Of a DNA stretch of 64,000 bases, positions 15,582-24,480 are shown in pieces. A program made the position numbers and the translations under genes. Under the pieces are notes generated by a model, which worked only from the letters and a program-made list of their open reading frames with translations, was not told where the DNA came from and ran no database searches. The stretch spans positions 8,556,001 to 8,620,000 of the forward strand of contig NZ_BHZC01000001.1 of NCBI RefSeq assembly GCF_003865135.1, given 5' to 3'. Positions within the stretch are counted from its first letter, which is position 1. The number at the start of each line of letters is the position of its first letter. The stretch comes from Streptomyces chrestomyceticus JCM 4735. GTDB lineage: Bacteria > Actinomycetota > Actinomycetes > Streptomycetales > Streptomycetaceae.

Positions 15582-17915
15582 TCAGCTACGCAGCGGCCCC
15601 TCGCACGTGAAGGGCGCGCTCCCGGCCCGGCCGTCGGACCAGACGTCCACGGCCCCGAAGAAGCAGTCCATGTCGGCGAGGTTGTCGGCCGCGGCGCCGG
15701 CCCGGTCCAGCAGGAAGTAGTCGACGGTCTCCGACATGTCGGTGAAGACCCGGTCGGGGTTCCGGGCGTCGGAGAGATTGGCGGTGATCCGGCCGGTGCA
15801 GGTGAAGCGGGCCCGGCCGCCCGTCTCGCCGCTGCCCGTGCAGGCGGGGGTGACGGAAGTGGCGCCGGCGAAGGCGGCCCGGACCTCGGACGCCTCGGCG
15901 AAGCGCAGCGAGGCGACCGGGTGGAAGGTGGTGCGGGGCACGTACAGGTCGCCCACCTCGGCGATCCGCGCGTCGAGGAACGCGTCGTACGCCCGCTGGA
16001 GCGCGCCGTCCGCCCCCAGCCTGCTCCGCCAGGCGTCGAACCCCTTCGGGTCGTCGGCGCGCTGGTAGCCGTACATCTCCCGGATCAGCGACGGGCGCTG
16101 CTGCCACAAGAACTCGAAGAAGGTCCCGGCGTAGTGGTAGAAGCGGAAGCCGTCACCGGCGTACGTGGCGTGCGGCAGCCGGTCGACGCTCATTCGGGGG
16201 CCGCCGCCCGCCGTGTCCGCGATGACGCCCTCGACCAGCGCTTTGCGTACCCGGATTCCGTCGTCGCGGGTGCCCCCGGCGAAGAACTCGGCGGTGCCCT
16301 CGTCCATGGCCGTGGTGAGGTCGCCGGTATACCAGGGCGCGTCACCGAAGCTGCCGGGAACGGCCCAGCGGCCGTTGAGGTAGTGGGTGTACTCGTGCCG
16401 GAACAGCTCTTCGAGGGTGAGGGTGGAGTCCTGCGGCACGCGCCGCTGGTACGTGTAGAACGTCGCCCCGTTCTCGATGTAGACGCCGCCGTTGTCGGTG
16501 CCCATACCGGTCAGCAGCGGGTGCATGATCTCGTACTCGGCACGGGACGCGTACAGGTGGACGTGCAGCGTGGCGTTGGTGTCACCGGCCAGCGGCGTGT
16601 CCGCGCCGAGCACCCGGAAGAACTGGGCCCGGACCTTCTTGCTCGCGTAGTAGAGCTGGTCGACGGTGGTCCGGTCGAGTGCCGTACGGACTTCGAGGGC
16701 GCCCCGGTCGTAGGTGTACGTGTGCGGGAAGATCTCGTTCTCGATCTGCGGGAGGCAGACGCCGTACCGCGCGCAGACGCCGTAGTAGTTCAGCCAGCCC
16801 GCCACACCGGCCCACGGGGCGCTCCGCCGGCCGAAGTTGCTCTCCGCGACGGTCAGCAATGCGCCGAGGTCGCCGACGACGGCGGGCTTGAGGGAATCGA
16901 TCTGCCCGAAGCGGCCGTACTCGCCCAGGGCGTCGCGCACCGCCCAGGCGTTCACCGTCCCCTTCAGGTGCGTGTGCCCGGCGAAGGCGCGGAAGGCGGC
17001 GCGGTACGCGGCGTCGGCGGTGACGGCCGCCCGGAAGGCGGTGTCGTTGTTTCCGGGGTACACGCCGAGGTAGTTGACGGTGAGGGCGGCGAGGGCGGCA
17101 CCGCCCCACGTCGGGTCCGTGGCGGTCGGCTTGCCGGGCCCCATGGTGCCGAGAGTCCGGACTATCAGCGGGAGTTGGTGCTGGCGCAGCCCTGGCGCGC
17201 TGGCCGTGGTGAGGGCTTCGCGCAGCGTCTCGGCGTTGTGCCGGGTGGGCTCGAAGGTGCGGGCCGCGGTCCCGTACGCGGCGACGGCCGCCCGCATCGC
17301 CCCGACCGTGGGCGCGTCCGTCACATCGATCTCGCCGCGCGAGAAGTCGTGGTAGACGACGGAGTGCAGGTAGGTGAACAGCTCGTAGAGGTGGGTGGCG
17401 TCCGTCGCGTCGTGCCCCGGCGCGAGCGCGCTGATCCGGCGGGACACGGCCTGTACGTGCGCCCGCGACATCACGGGGGCGAGCCGCGCGTCCCAGGTCC
17501 AGATCAGGCCGCGCAGACAGCCCTCGGCGGTGACGGCCGGGTCGGTGAGGAAGTCCGTGAGGGCGTCCGGGGTGAGGCGGGTCAGCGCGTCCAGGGTGCA
17601 GGGGGCCGTGGTACCCGGGCGGTGGGGCGCGTCGGAAGCGTCCCGCACCAGGTCGCCGGGGGTACGGCCCCGGGGGACGCGGCCGTTGCCGGGCGGCAGG
17701 TCCCGTGCGGCCGGGTCGGGGGCGTCGGCGAACCGGTCGGCCCGCTCGGTGCCGCTGCCGTCCGCCTTGTGGGGGGAGGGCGCCACGGCCGTCGCTGGGG
17801 CGACCGGTGGCCGGGCGGGTGCCGCGCCTTGGGCGGCCTGGGCCGCGGGGAGGGCGAGTCCCACCGACAGGACGGCGCTGAGCAGGCCCTTGCGCACAGT
17901 GCGTAACGGAAACAC
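15582..17915 (-). CDS. secreted M9-like microbial collagenase
   Basis: A 777-residue secreted zinc protease. The start at 17915 (GTG, with AGGAGC upstream) gives a standard Sec signal: basic TVRKG, a hydrophobic LLSAVLSVGLALPAA core, then an AQA cleavage site. The catalytic HEYTHYLNGR is at about 506-515, and the gluzincin Glu is likely in the MDEGTAEFFAGG segment 25-30 residues later. An activator-like helical domain precedes it and a Cys-containing C-terminal domain (two CTG/CEG cysteines) follows. Family role: degradation of collagen-like proteins. Monocistronic with a terminator. The reading frame runs up to 18053 but that extension lacks signal character. Confidence 0.88.
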   Translation of the reverse strand: MFPLRTVRKGLLSAVLSVGLALPAAQAAQGAAPARPPVAPATAVAPSPHKADGSGTERADRFADAPDPAARDLPPGNGRVPRGRTPGDLVRDASDAPHRPGTTAPCTLDALTRLTPDALTDFLTDPAVTAEGCLRGLIWTWDARLAPVMSRAHVQAVSRRISALAPGHDATDATHLYELFTYLHSVVYHDFSRGEIDVTDAPTVGAMRAAVAAYGTAARTFEPTRHNAETLREALTTASAPGLRQHQLPLIVRTLGTMGPGKPTATDPTWGGAALAALTVNYLGVYPGNNDTAFRAAVTADAAYRAAFRAFAGHTHLKGTVNAWAVRDALGEYGRFGQIDSLKPAVVGDLGALLTVAESNFGRRSAPWAGVAGWLNYYGVCARYGVCLPQIENEIFPHTYTYDRGALEVRTALDRTTVDQLYYASKKVRAQFFRVLGADTPLAGDTNATLHVHLYASRAEYEIMHPLLTGMGTDNGGVYIENGATFYTYQRRVPQDSTLTLEELFRHEYTHYLNGRWAVPGSFGDAPWYTGDLTTAMDEGTAEFFAGGTRDDGIRVRKALVEGVIADTAGGGPRMSVDRLPHATYAGDGFRFYHYAGTFFEFLWQQRPSLIREMYGYQRADDPKGFDAWRSRLGADGALQRAYDAFLDARIAEVGDLYVPRTTFHPVASLRFAEASEVRAAFAGATSVTPACTGSGETGGRARFTCTGRITANLSDARNPDRVFTDMSETVDYFLLDRAGAAADNLADMDCFFGAVDVWSDGRAGSAPFTCEGPLRS

Positions 17916-18113
17916 CGGCTGCTCCTGTGTAGAGGGGTGTACGGCACGTACGCGCACGTGCGGCCGCTCAACAGGCGTGCTGTGGGCGGTAGTTGGCGCC
18001 ACGCGGGGCCGCTGTGCGCCCCGTAACCTAGTAATGTGACATTGCACTGACAACCCGTCGGATGCGTCTTTCGGTTCTGCTTCCCCCGGGTCCGCCGCTC
18101 CCCGCCACCGCTT

Positions 18114-18863
18114 TCAGGGCTGTTTTCGGGACCCCGAAGCCGTACGGGCCCGGGGCGCACGGGCCGTCCTCCGGCCACCCCGCACGGCACGCCGCCCGGC
18201 GGGCTCGTCCCCGGACCGTGCCCACAGCGACCGCACGTGCCCCAGGTGGCGCGCCATGCACGCCTCCGCCCCCGTGGCGTCGCCCGCCAGGGCCAGCTCC
18301 AGCAGTTCCAGGTGCTCCTCCGCTGACGGCAGCAGCTCGCCGCGCTCGTCGAGCCCGGTCAGCCCGTACAGGCGGGAGCGTTTGCGCAGGTCACCGACGG
18401 TCTCCACGAGCCGCGCGTTGCCCGAGAGGGCCAGGAAACCCAGGTGGAAGCGGCGGTCGGCCTCCAGATAGCCGATGAGGTCGTGGTCGCGCGCGGCACG
18501 GACGATTTCCTCGGCCAACGGGCGCAGCGCGGCCAACTGCTCGCTGGTGGCCAGCCGGACCACCCGGCCCACCGTCGGCACCTCGATCAGGGCACGGATC
18601 TCCGCGAACTGGTCCAGATCGCGCTCGCTCACCTCGGTGACCCGGAACCCCTTGTTGCGCACCGGCTCCACCAGCCCCTCGCGCGCCAGGTCGAGCATCG
18701 CTTCCCGTACGGGCGTCGCCGAGATGCCGAACCCGGCGGCCAGCGCCGGGGCGGAGTGCACGGTGCCGGGGCGCAGTTCGCCGGCGATCAGCGCGGCGCG
18801 CAGGGCGTGCGCCGCGCGGTCCCGCAACCGCTCCTGGCCGGTGATCGGTCCGAGGTGCTTCAC
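18114..18863 (-). CDS. GntR-family (FCD) transcriptional regulator
   Basis: A 249-residue regulator. The N-terminal winged helix (about 10-75) includes ALAAGFGISATPVREAMLDL, and the FCD effector domain (about 90-220) has the metal-binding helices with DRRFHLGFLALSGNARL. FCD regulators usually sense carboxylic acids. The C-terminus is an Arg-rich tail (GGRRTARAPRARTASGSRK) that looks unstructured. No obvious target gene adjoins it; the divergent side is the upstream region of a histidine kinase read the same way. Autoregulation is likely but no operator stands out. Confidence 0.85.
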   Translation of the reverse strand: MKHLGPITGQERLRDRAAHALRAALIAGELRPGTVHSAPALAAGFGISATPVREAMLDLAREGLVEPVRNKGFRVTEVSERDLDQFAEIRALIEVPTVGRVVRLATSEQLAALRPLAEEIVRAARDHDLIGYLEADRRFHLGFLALSGNARLVETVGDLRKRSRLYGLTGLDERGELLPSAEEHLELLELALAGDATGAEACMARHLGHVRSLWARSGDEPAGRRAVRGGRRTARAPRARTASGSRKQP

Positions 18864-19023
18864 ATCGCCCCCTGGGTGGGCCCCTGACGGGGCGCCGTAC
18901 CGGCGTGGACAGGAGGCCAGCGTACACAGGGTTCACGTCAACGGTGAGCTGTACAAGGGGCGTTGGGATGGGATGCCCTCAGTGCTCTCGGTTTGCCCGA
19001 CGGCCTCGGCGCCCTCAGCGCCC

Positions 19024-20418
19024 TCAGGGCTCCCGAGGGCCCTCCTCCTTCGCTTCCGCCTCCTCCGACGGGCTGCCCTCCGTCGCGGACCGCCGGTCCG
19101 TGTCCGCCCGGCGGACGGTGAGTTCGGCGACCGCGCCGCCGTCGGGAGCGTTGGAGAAGCGCAGGGTCGTACCGAGGACGCGCGCCTGCCCGACCGCGAT
19201 CGTCAGCCCGAGGCCGTGCCCGCCGCCCTTCCGGCCCTTCCCGGGCTGCGTACGGAAGCGCTGCGGGCCCTCGGCGAGCAGCTCGTCGGGGTAGCCGTCG
19301 CCGTGGTCGCGTACCGTGACGACCGGCCCGTCGACGGTCAGGACCACCGGCGGACGGCCGTGCTTGTGCGCGTTGGCGACGAGATTGCCCAGGACGCGCT
19401 CCAGCCGCCGCTGGTCGGTCTCCACCCGGCAGTCCCGTACCACCCGGACCTCCGCCGTGAGCCCGGTGGCCCGTACCGCGCGCTCGGCCAGCGGCCCCAG
19501 TCGGTGCACGTCGAGATCGGCGCGCTCCACCTCCGCGTCCAGCCGGGAGATCTCCAGCAGGTCCTCGGTCAGCCGCCGCATGGCCTGGACGCGCTCCTGC
19601 ACCATCTCGGTGGGCCGCCCGGCGGGCAGCAGCTCGGCGGCCGCGTGCAGACCGGTGAGCGGGGTGCGCAGCTCATGGGCGACATCGGCGGTGAACCGCT
19701 GCTCGCTGTGCAGCTTGCTCTGCAGGCTCGCGGCCATCGCGTCGAGCGCGGCGGCCACGGCGGCGGTCTCGTCCCGCGCGTACCCCGGGCACTGGGCGCG
19801 GGGGTCGTCCACCCGCGCGTCGAGGTCGCCGTCGCTGATCCGGCGCGCCACCTGCGCGGTCCGGTGCAGCCGCCGGGTGACGCTCCTGGTGGCGTAGATG
19901 CCGACGATGAGCGTCAGGGTGATGGCGACGGCCGACGACCCGATGATGGCCTGGTCCAGCCCGCTGATGACCACCGCCCGCTGGCTGTAGTCCTGGCCGA
20001 CGGCCAGCACCCGGCCGTCGGCGGGGGTCACCGCCCACATCGTCGGGCGGCCGTCACGCTCGCCGAGCTGGGTACCGCGCTCGCCCCGCCGCGCCATGTC
20101 GCGCAGCGCGGACGGCAGGCCCGGCGGGTCCAGGCCCGCGTCACGGCTGAGCGGCTCCCCGGCGACGTACGTCTCGACCACCGACTCCAGCCGGTCCAGG
20201 GCCGCGTTCCGGGCCTGCTCCTCGCTCTGCCGGCTGACCAGGACGTGGACCAGCACGCCGAGGACCGCGGCCAGGAAGCAGCACATCACCATGATGAACA
20301 GCGCGGCCTTCCACCGCAGCGTCGCCGTCCAGGAAGGCAGCCGCCGCCACCGGTGTGTGCCGGCCCTCGGTGTACCGGCGCTCACCGTGCGGCCTGCGGG
20401 GGAGCGGGGGAGGGGCAC
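19024..20418 (-). CDS. sensor histidine kinase, apparently orphan
   Basis: A 464-residue membrane kinase. Transmembrane helices at about 38-60 and 157-178 flank an extracytoplasmic sensor of roughly 95 residues. A HAMP linker follows, then the phospho-acceptor His248 in FTADVAHELRTPLTG, N box RVLGNLVANAHKHG, G1 RDHGDGYP and G2 GGHGLGLTIA. The C-terminus is an acidic tail. Its architecture resembles envelope-stress kinases such as CseC, but I cannot confirm orthology. No response-regulator gene lies within several kilobases on either side, which is unusual for this class. Confidence 0.88.
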   Translation of the reverse strand: MPLPRSPAGRTVSAGTPRAGTHRWRRLPSWTATLRWKAALFIMVMCCFLAAVLGVLVHVLVSRQSEEQARNAALDRLESVVETYVAGEPLSRDAGLDPPGLPSALRDMARRGERGTQLGERDGRPTMWAVTPADGRVLAVGQDYSQRAVVISGLDQAIIGSSAVAITLTLIVGIYATRSVTRRLHRTAQVARRISDGDLDARVDDPRAQCPGYARDETAAVAAALDAMAASLQSKLHSEQRFTADVAHELRTPLTGLHAAAELLPAGRPTEMVQERVQAMRRLTEDLLEISRLDAEVERADLDVHRLGPLAERAVRATGLTAEVRVVRDCRVETDQRRLERVLGNLVANAHKHGRPPVVLTVDGPVVTVRDHGDGYPDELLAEGPQRFRTQPGKGRKGGGHGLGLTIAVGQARVLGTTLRFSNAPDGGAVAELTVRRADTDRRSATEGSPSEEAEAKEEGPREP

Positions 20419-20616
20419 AGTGGTTCCAGTCGGTGGTTACGGGGACGCGGGCCAGAGGGAAACCCTACGTCGCATGATGTTGGCTCCCCTCCGTTGCGGC
20501 AATCCGGCGATTGCGTAACGAATGCTCATAAGCGGGTGAACGGTTTCGTCACTGCCCGTGGTGACGGCGGCCGGCTGCCTGGGCGGACCGGCCCGGTCGG
20601 CGGGCAGCAGCGGGAC

Positions 20617-20644
20617 GCGGCCCCCGGTCGGAACCGGGGGCCGC
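20617..20644. terminator. strong hairpin terminator
   Basis: GCGGCCCCCGGT pairs perfectly with ACCGGGGGCCGC around CGGA, 46 bases past the stop of the small-protein pair on the minus strand. Confidence 0.8.
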
Positions 20645-20689
20645 GCCTGTCCTGCTTTCCGCGCCTGTTCGGCTCGCGTGTTCCGTGTC

Positions 20690-20902
20690 TCAGCCGAGCA
20701 GGTTGGTCCTGAGGTAGGTGTGCAGCTCCGCCGGAGCGCCTTCCAGCACCGCGTCGGCGACCTCGACCTCGACCACTTGCTGGCCCGGCCCGGCCACCAG
20801 GCCCACCTGGGCCGGGGCGGATTCGCCGGATGCGGAGTCGGGGCCCTGCGTGGTGCCCAGAATCGCGCCCGATTCGTCGAGCAGTACCTGAATCGTGGCC
20901 AT
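20690..20902 (-). CDS. small protein B of a two-gene pair, unknown function
   Basis: Seventy residues starting MATIQVLLDESGAILGTTQG, with a Gly/Ser/Ala linker and then QQVVEVEVADAVLEG. The strand-turn-strand start resembles a small beta barrel. The ATG follows the stop of the upstream small gene by two bases, with GGGAG as ribosome site inside that gene, so the two are translationally coupled. No signal peptide. No family recognised. Confidence 0.65.
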   Translation of the reverse strand: MATIQVLLDESGAILGTTQGPDSASGESAPAQVGLVAGPGQQVVEVEVADAVLEGAPAELHTYLRTNLLG

Positions 20903-20904
20903 GG

Positions 20905-21153
20905 CTACACGCTCCCGCCGCGCCATTGGAAGGTGACGGTCAGGGGCCCGGCATTACGGACCCGGGCCCGGTAGGAAAGGTGGTTGTTGCCGTCCAGTAC
21001 TTCACCGATCTCGGTGGTGAACAAGAGTCCGTTGGGGTTGAGCGGGCGAGCCTGAATCAATTGCGGGCCGACGTCCCCGTTGCCGCCCCAGTCGAACGTC
21101 CATTCCTGTGTGGCACCCGGTGCGATGGTGCCACCTCCGGCGGTCCACGCCAT
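20905..21153 (-). CDS. small protein A of a two-gene pair, beta-rich, unknown function
   Basis: Eighty-two residues starting MAWTAGGGTIAPGATQEWTF and containing NGDVGPQLIQARPLNP. Composition is Gly/Trp/Thr rich, without cysteine or a signal peptide, suggesting a compact beta-sandwich such as a lectin- or adhesin-like module. The ATG is fixed by GAGGAG seven bases upstream; a longer reading to 21294 lacks coding character. It is co-transcribed with the 70-residue protein and ended by a strong terminator. Function unknown. Confidence 0.7.
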   Translation of the reverse strand: MAWTAGGGTIAPGATQEWTFDWGGNGDVGPQLIQARPLNPNGLLFTTEIGEVLDGNNHLSYRARVRNAGPLTVTFQWRGGSV

Positions 21154-21549
21154 GCCGTGCTCCTCGTTTCGTAGAACTCGTGCTCGGACTTCCCGGCCCG
21201 TACGCACGGGGAAGAACCCTGCGGGCGGGGCGGGACGGCCAGCGTCACGGGTGCCCGGCGGCCGGGCAAGAGGAGGGGTGAATTCATCGCGCACTTCACC
21301 GGAGAATTGGCGCAGCCGCGTGGACGCGGCGAATGCGACGGGCTGTCCGGCTACGCCCGACGAAGGAATCCGCCGCTGCCGCGCGTGACGCAGTACGGGG
21401 TGTGATGGATGCCGGAGTGCGGCGGACGTCGGGAAATGCCGTGTTCCGATTCCGGATAAGCGCGGCGCGCAAAGGCTTTCCCCAGAGCATTGCCCAGAGA
21501 AGCGGTGTCCCAGGCTCCCGGATTCTCGGATTCCTGGATTCCCGGGGGC
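21154..21549. other. intergenic region, no gene supported
   Basis: About 400 bases between the small-protein pair and a TetR gene. It presumably holds the promoter of the small-protein pair. Near 21520-21545 a short run of GGATTC-type direct repeats occurs. No open frame here has convincing codon use or a ribosome site. Confidence 0.4.
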
Positions 21550-22137
21550 TCAGGCGCGCGTTCGCGTCCCGGCCGGCATCGCCGCCCTCACCAGCGTCAC
21601 GGCGGCGTCACGGGCGCGCAGGGCCGCGTCCGGGGTGCCGCTGATGGTGGCCGTCGTGATGGCGCCGTCGATCAGCAGCGCCAACTGCTCGGCCAGCGCG
21701 GCCGGATCGTCGGCCGGCAGTTCCCGTACGAGGCCGGAGACGTACGCGTGCACGGCGTCCTTGTGGTCGCGCGCGGCGCGGGCCACACCTTCGGAGACGG
21801 CGCCCAGCTCGCCGAACGCGTTGATGAACGCGCAGCCCCGGAAGCCCGGCGCGGTGAACCAGGTGTGCAGCCAGTCGAAGACGGCCGCCGGCGCGTCCTC
21901 GGGCGTTGCGGCGTGCTCCGTCACGTAGTCGGCCAGGGCCGCGCGCCAGCGCTCGTCGCGGTGCCGCAGGTAGGACTCCACCAGCTCGTGCTTGGAGGGG
22001 AAGGACTGGTACAGCCGCTTCAGCGACACTCCGGACGCGGCGCGGATCTCGTCCATGCCCACGGCCTGGACGCCGCGGGCGTAGAACAGTTCCTCGGCGG
22101 CGTCGAGCAGCCGTACCCGGGCTTCTTCCTGATGCAC
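21550..22137 (-). CDS. TetR-family transcriptional regulator
   Basis: A 195-residue repressor. The N-terminal helix-turn-helix spans about 5-50 ([20 protein letters not shown], then [23 protein letters not shown]). The C-terminal ligand domain includes [17 protein letters not shown], a pattern of regulators controlling small detoxification genes. GTG at 22137 is preferred because GGAGGG lies just upstream; upstream codons would overlap its own operators. Two 16-bp palindromes sit between it and the divergent NTF2-like gene at 22238, which is the likely target along with itself. Confidence 0.88.
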   Translation of the reverse strand: MHQEEARVRLLDAAEELFYARGVQAVGMDEIRAASGVSLKRLYQSFPSKHELVESYLRHRDERWRAALADYVTEHAATPEDAPAAVFDWLHTWFTAPGFRGCAFINAFGELGAVSEGVARAARDHKDAVHAYVSGLVRELPADDPAALAEQLALLIDGAITTATISGTPDAALRARDAAVTLVRAAMPAGTRTRA

Positions 22138-22157
22138 AAGGCCCTCCTGTTGTCGCC

Positions 22158-22173
22158 GAGAACGCTCGTTCTC
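22158..22173. promoter_or_regulatory. TetR operator 1
   Basis: GAGAACGCTCGTTCTC, an inverted repeat GAGAACG/CGTTCTC around two bases, 21 bases upstream of the tetR GTG. It shares the same arms as operator 2, centred 35 bases away. Confidence 0.75.
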
Positions 22174-22192
22174 TAGAGTAGCGGACGACGCG

Positions 22193-22208
22193 GAGAACGC
22201 CCGTTCTC
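22193..22208. promoter_or_regulatory. TetR operator 2
   Basis: GAGAACGCCCGTTCTC, with the same arms as operator 1 and flanked by an extra G/C pair. It lies 30 bases before the ATG of the NTF2-like gene. Two identical half-site pairs in one intergenic region strongly suggest control of both divergent genes. Confidence 0.75.
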
Positions 22209-22237
22209 CGTGTGGTTCCTCCTGCAAGGAGTCCGTC

Positions 22238-22696
22238 ATGACGTCACGCCCCCCGCTCCCGCCGTTCGACCGGGAGAGCGCGCTCAAGAAGGTCCGGGCC
22301 GCCGAGGACGCCTGGAACACCCGCGACCCCGAACACGTGGCCCTCGCCTACACCGAGGACACGGTCTGGCGGAACCGGGACACGTTCCTCACCGGCCGCG
22401 CCGAGGTCACGGCCTTCCTCCGCGAGAAGTGGTCGCGGGAGCTGGACTACGCCCTGCGCAAGGAACTGTGGTCCTTCCAGGACGACCGGATCGCGGTGCG
22501 GTTCCAGTACGAGTTCCACGACGCCACCGGCCAGTGGTGGCGCGGCTACGGCAACGAGCTGTGGGAGTTCACCGGCGAGGGGCTGATGCGGCGCCGCGAG
22601 GCGAGCATCAACGACGTACGGATCAGCGAGGCGGAGCGGCGGATCTTCGGCCCGCGGCCGGCCGAGGAGGACCGGAGCCTCATCCCGGTCCGGTGA
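22238..22696 (+). CDS. NTF2-like (DUF1348-type) protein
   Basis: A 152-residue single-domain protein of the SnoaL/NTF2 cone fold. It has the helix [40 protein letters not shown] and [20 protein letters not shown], the pattern of the DUF1348 group. Such proteins bind small ligands or act as isomerase-like enzymes. AAGGAG precedes the ATG. It is divergent from, and probably repressed by, the adjacent TetR protein. The substrate is unknown; an electrophile or quinone response would fit the regulator class. Confidence 0.85.
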   Translation: MTSRPPLPPFDRESALKKVRAAEDAWNTRDPEHVALAYTEDTVWRNRDTFLTGRAEVTAFLREKWSRELDYALRKELWSFQDDRIAVRFQYEFHDATGQWWRGYGNELWEFTGEGLMRRREASINDVRISEAERRIFGPRPAEEDRSLIPVR

Positions 22697-22748
22697 CCTG
22701 ACCTCGGGCCGATGACCTTGAGCCGCGCGGTCCTGGCGCCGTGACGCA

Positions 22749-22781
22749 CTCCGCCCCGCCGGGAGTCCCGGCGGGGCGGAG
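22749..22781. terminator. bidirectional terminator hairpin
   Basis: CTCCGCCCCGCCGGG pairs perfectly over 15 bases with CCCGGCGGGGCGGAG around AGT. It sits between the convergent ends of the NTF2-like and M4 protease genes. Confidence 0.85.
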
Positions 22782-22854
22782 CCGTGCGGTGGTCCGGCGC
22801 GCCGTTGACGACGACGGGCGCGCCGGGACCGGCGTCACACGGTGCTCACCGTGC

Positions 22855-24405
22855 TCACTTCACGTTGATCGCGGTCCACGCGGCCGCGACCGTCTTGTAC
22901 TCGGTGCTGGTGGCGCCGTACAGGTCGGCGGCGGCCTTCAGCGTGCCGGTGCGGGCGCCCGCGTACTTCGTGGTGGAGGTGAAGTACGTGGTCAGCGCGC
23001 GGTACCAGATCTTCTCGGCCTTGTCGCGGCCGATGCCGGTGACCTTCGAGTTGTCGTAGGTCGGGCTGTTGTAGGTCACGCCGTTGATCGTCTTCGTGCC
23101 GCTGCCCTCGGACAGCAGGTAGAAGAAGTGGTTGGCCGGACCCGAGGAGTAGTGCACGTCGATGCCGCCCAGCGACGAGGACCAGTAGTCCTTGGACGCG
23201 CCGTCCTTGGAGGGCTTGTCCATGTAGCGCAGCGGCGTGCCGTCACCGTTGATGTCGATCTTCTCGCCGATGAGGTAGTCACCCTTGTCGACCGCGTTGT
23301 TGGCGTAGAACTCGGTCGCCGTGCCGAAGATGTCGGACGTGGCCTCGTTCAGGCCGCCGGACTCGCCGCTGTAGTTGAGCTTGGCGGTGGCGGCGGTGAC
23401 GCCGTGGCTCATCTCGTGCGCGGCCACGTCCAGCGCGGTCAGCGGGTTGGCGTTGTTCTGGCCGTCGCCGTACGTCATGCAGAAGCAGGAGTCCTGCCAG
23501 AAGGCGTTGACGTAGCTGTTGCCGTAGTGGACGCGGGAGTAGGCGCCCTTGCCGTCGTTGCGGATGCCGTTGCGGCCGAGGACGTTCTTGTAGAAGTCCC
23601 AGGTGACCGCCGCGCCGTAGTGCGCGTCCACGGCCGCGGTCTGGCGGCCGCCGCCCCACTTGTCGTCGGCGTCGGTGAAGAGTGTGCCGGTGCCGGACGT
23701 GCCCTGCTTGAGGTCGTACGTCTTGTGGCCGCCGCGGGCGCCGTCGGTGAGGTTGTAGGTGCTGCCGCTCTTGGTGGTGGTGAGCGGAACGGTGCCGCTG
23801 TACGAGCTGGTACCCGTACCGGTCTCGATCGCCTCGTCCTGGAAGAGCTTGGCCCCGGTCTTCGCGTCGGTGATGACGTGCAGCTCGCTGGGCGTGCCGT
23901 CCTTCTGGACGCCGGTCACCACGGTCTCGTACGCCAGGACGGGCTTGCCGGAGGCGGCCCAGATCACCTTGCGCGGCGCGTCCTTGGCCTCGGCCTTGGT
24001 GTTCTTCTCGGCGGCGGAAGCGGACAGCGCGCTCTTCTTGGCGCTGGCGGCCGGCTGGGCGGCGTCCGTGGTGGACACGGCTATCTTGGCCTGCGTCGCC
24101 TTGTCGACCGTGCGGGTGCCGTTCTTCTTCTCGTGGACGACCAGGTCCCCGCCGAGGACCGGCAGGCCCTCGTACGTGCGCTCGTAGCGCGTGTGCACCG
24201 TGCCGTCCGCGTCCTTGATGACGTCGCGGGCGACGAGCTTCTCCTGACCGCCGAGGCCGATCTTCTGCGCGGTGCCGGCGGCTTCGGCCTGCGCGCTCTT
24301 GATCGCGGTCACTCGCTGCTGGGCGGACAGCGCGACGGCGGACGCGCCGGTCGCGGCGTCGGGCTGCGCGGTCGCCGACCCGGTCTGGACGGTGACCGCG
24401 ACCAT
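22855..24405 (-). CDS. secreted M4-family (thermolysin-type) metalloprotease, leader frameshifted
   Basis: A 516-residue visible frame with a propeptide (FTP/PepSY region about 40-180) and a thermolysin catalytic domain. Zinc-binding HEMSH is at 330-334, the third ligand Glu354 is in GLNEATSD, and the catalytic His region is GGIDVHYSSGPANHFFY. The signal peptide is incomplete in this frame. Upstream codons read RKYTLRAAALVASAA in frame, but the plausible ATG (24464, MTST) is one base out of frame. A run of five C where six are needed (minus strand) accounts for this. Either a homopolymer error or a real inactivating deletion. Role: extracellular protein digestion after propeptide removal. Confidence 0.88.
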   Translation of the reverse strand: MVAVTVQTGSATAQPDAATGASAVALSAQQRVTAIKSAQAEAAGTAQKIGLGGQEKLVARDVIKDADGTVHTRYERTYEGLPVLGGDLVVHEKKNGTRTVDKATQAKIAVSTTDAAQPAASAKKSALSASAAEKNTKAEAKDAPRKVIWAASGKPVLAYETVVTGVQKDGTPSELHVITDAKTGAKLFQDEAIETGTGTSSYSGTVPLTTTKSGSTYNLTDGARGGHKTYDLKQGTSGTGTLFTDADDKWGGGRQTAAVDAHYGAAVTWDFYKNVLGRNGIRNDGKGAYSRVHYGNSYVNAFWQDSCFCMTYGDGQNNANPLTALDVAAHEMSHGVTAATAKLNYSGESGGLNEATSDIFGTATEFYANNAVDKGDYLIGEKIDINGDGTPLRYMDKPSKDGASKDYWSSSLGGIDVHYSSGPANHFFYLLSEGSGTKTINGVTYNSPTYDNSKVTGIGRDKAEKIWYRALTTYFTSTTKYAGARTGTLKAAADLYGATSTEYKTVAAAWTAINVK

Positions 24406-24480
24406 CGCGGCGGAGGCGACCAGCGCGGCGGCACGGAGGGTGTACTTGCGGGGGTGGAGGTCATGCGTCTCAACTCAGTC

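Noticed and set aside
11894..15610. 1238-codon open frame on + strand
   Set aside because: Antisense to the PLP-enzyme and permease genes; no domain, no ribosome site, Gln/Arg/Gly-rich translation.
15921..17906. 661-codon open frame on + strand
   Set aside because: Antisense to the collagenase gene, which has a signal peptide and HEYTH motif.
17916..18053. Upstream ATG extension of the collagenase
   Set aside because: The added 46 residues are Arg/His/Pro-rich and would precede, and spoil, a normal signal peptide; GTG 17915 has a good ribosome site.
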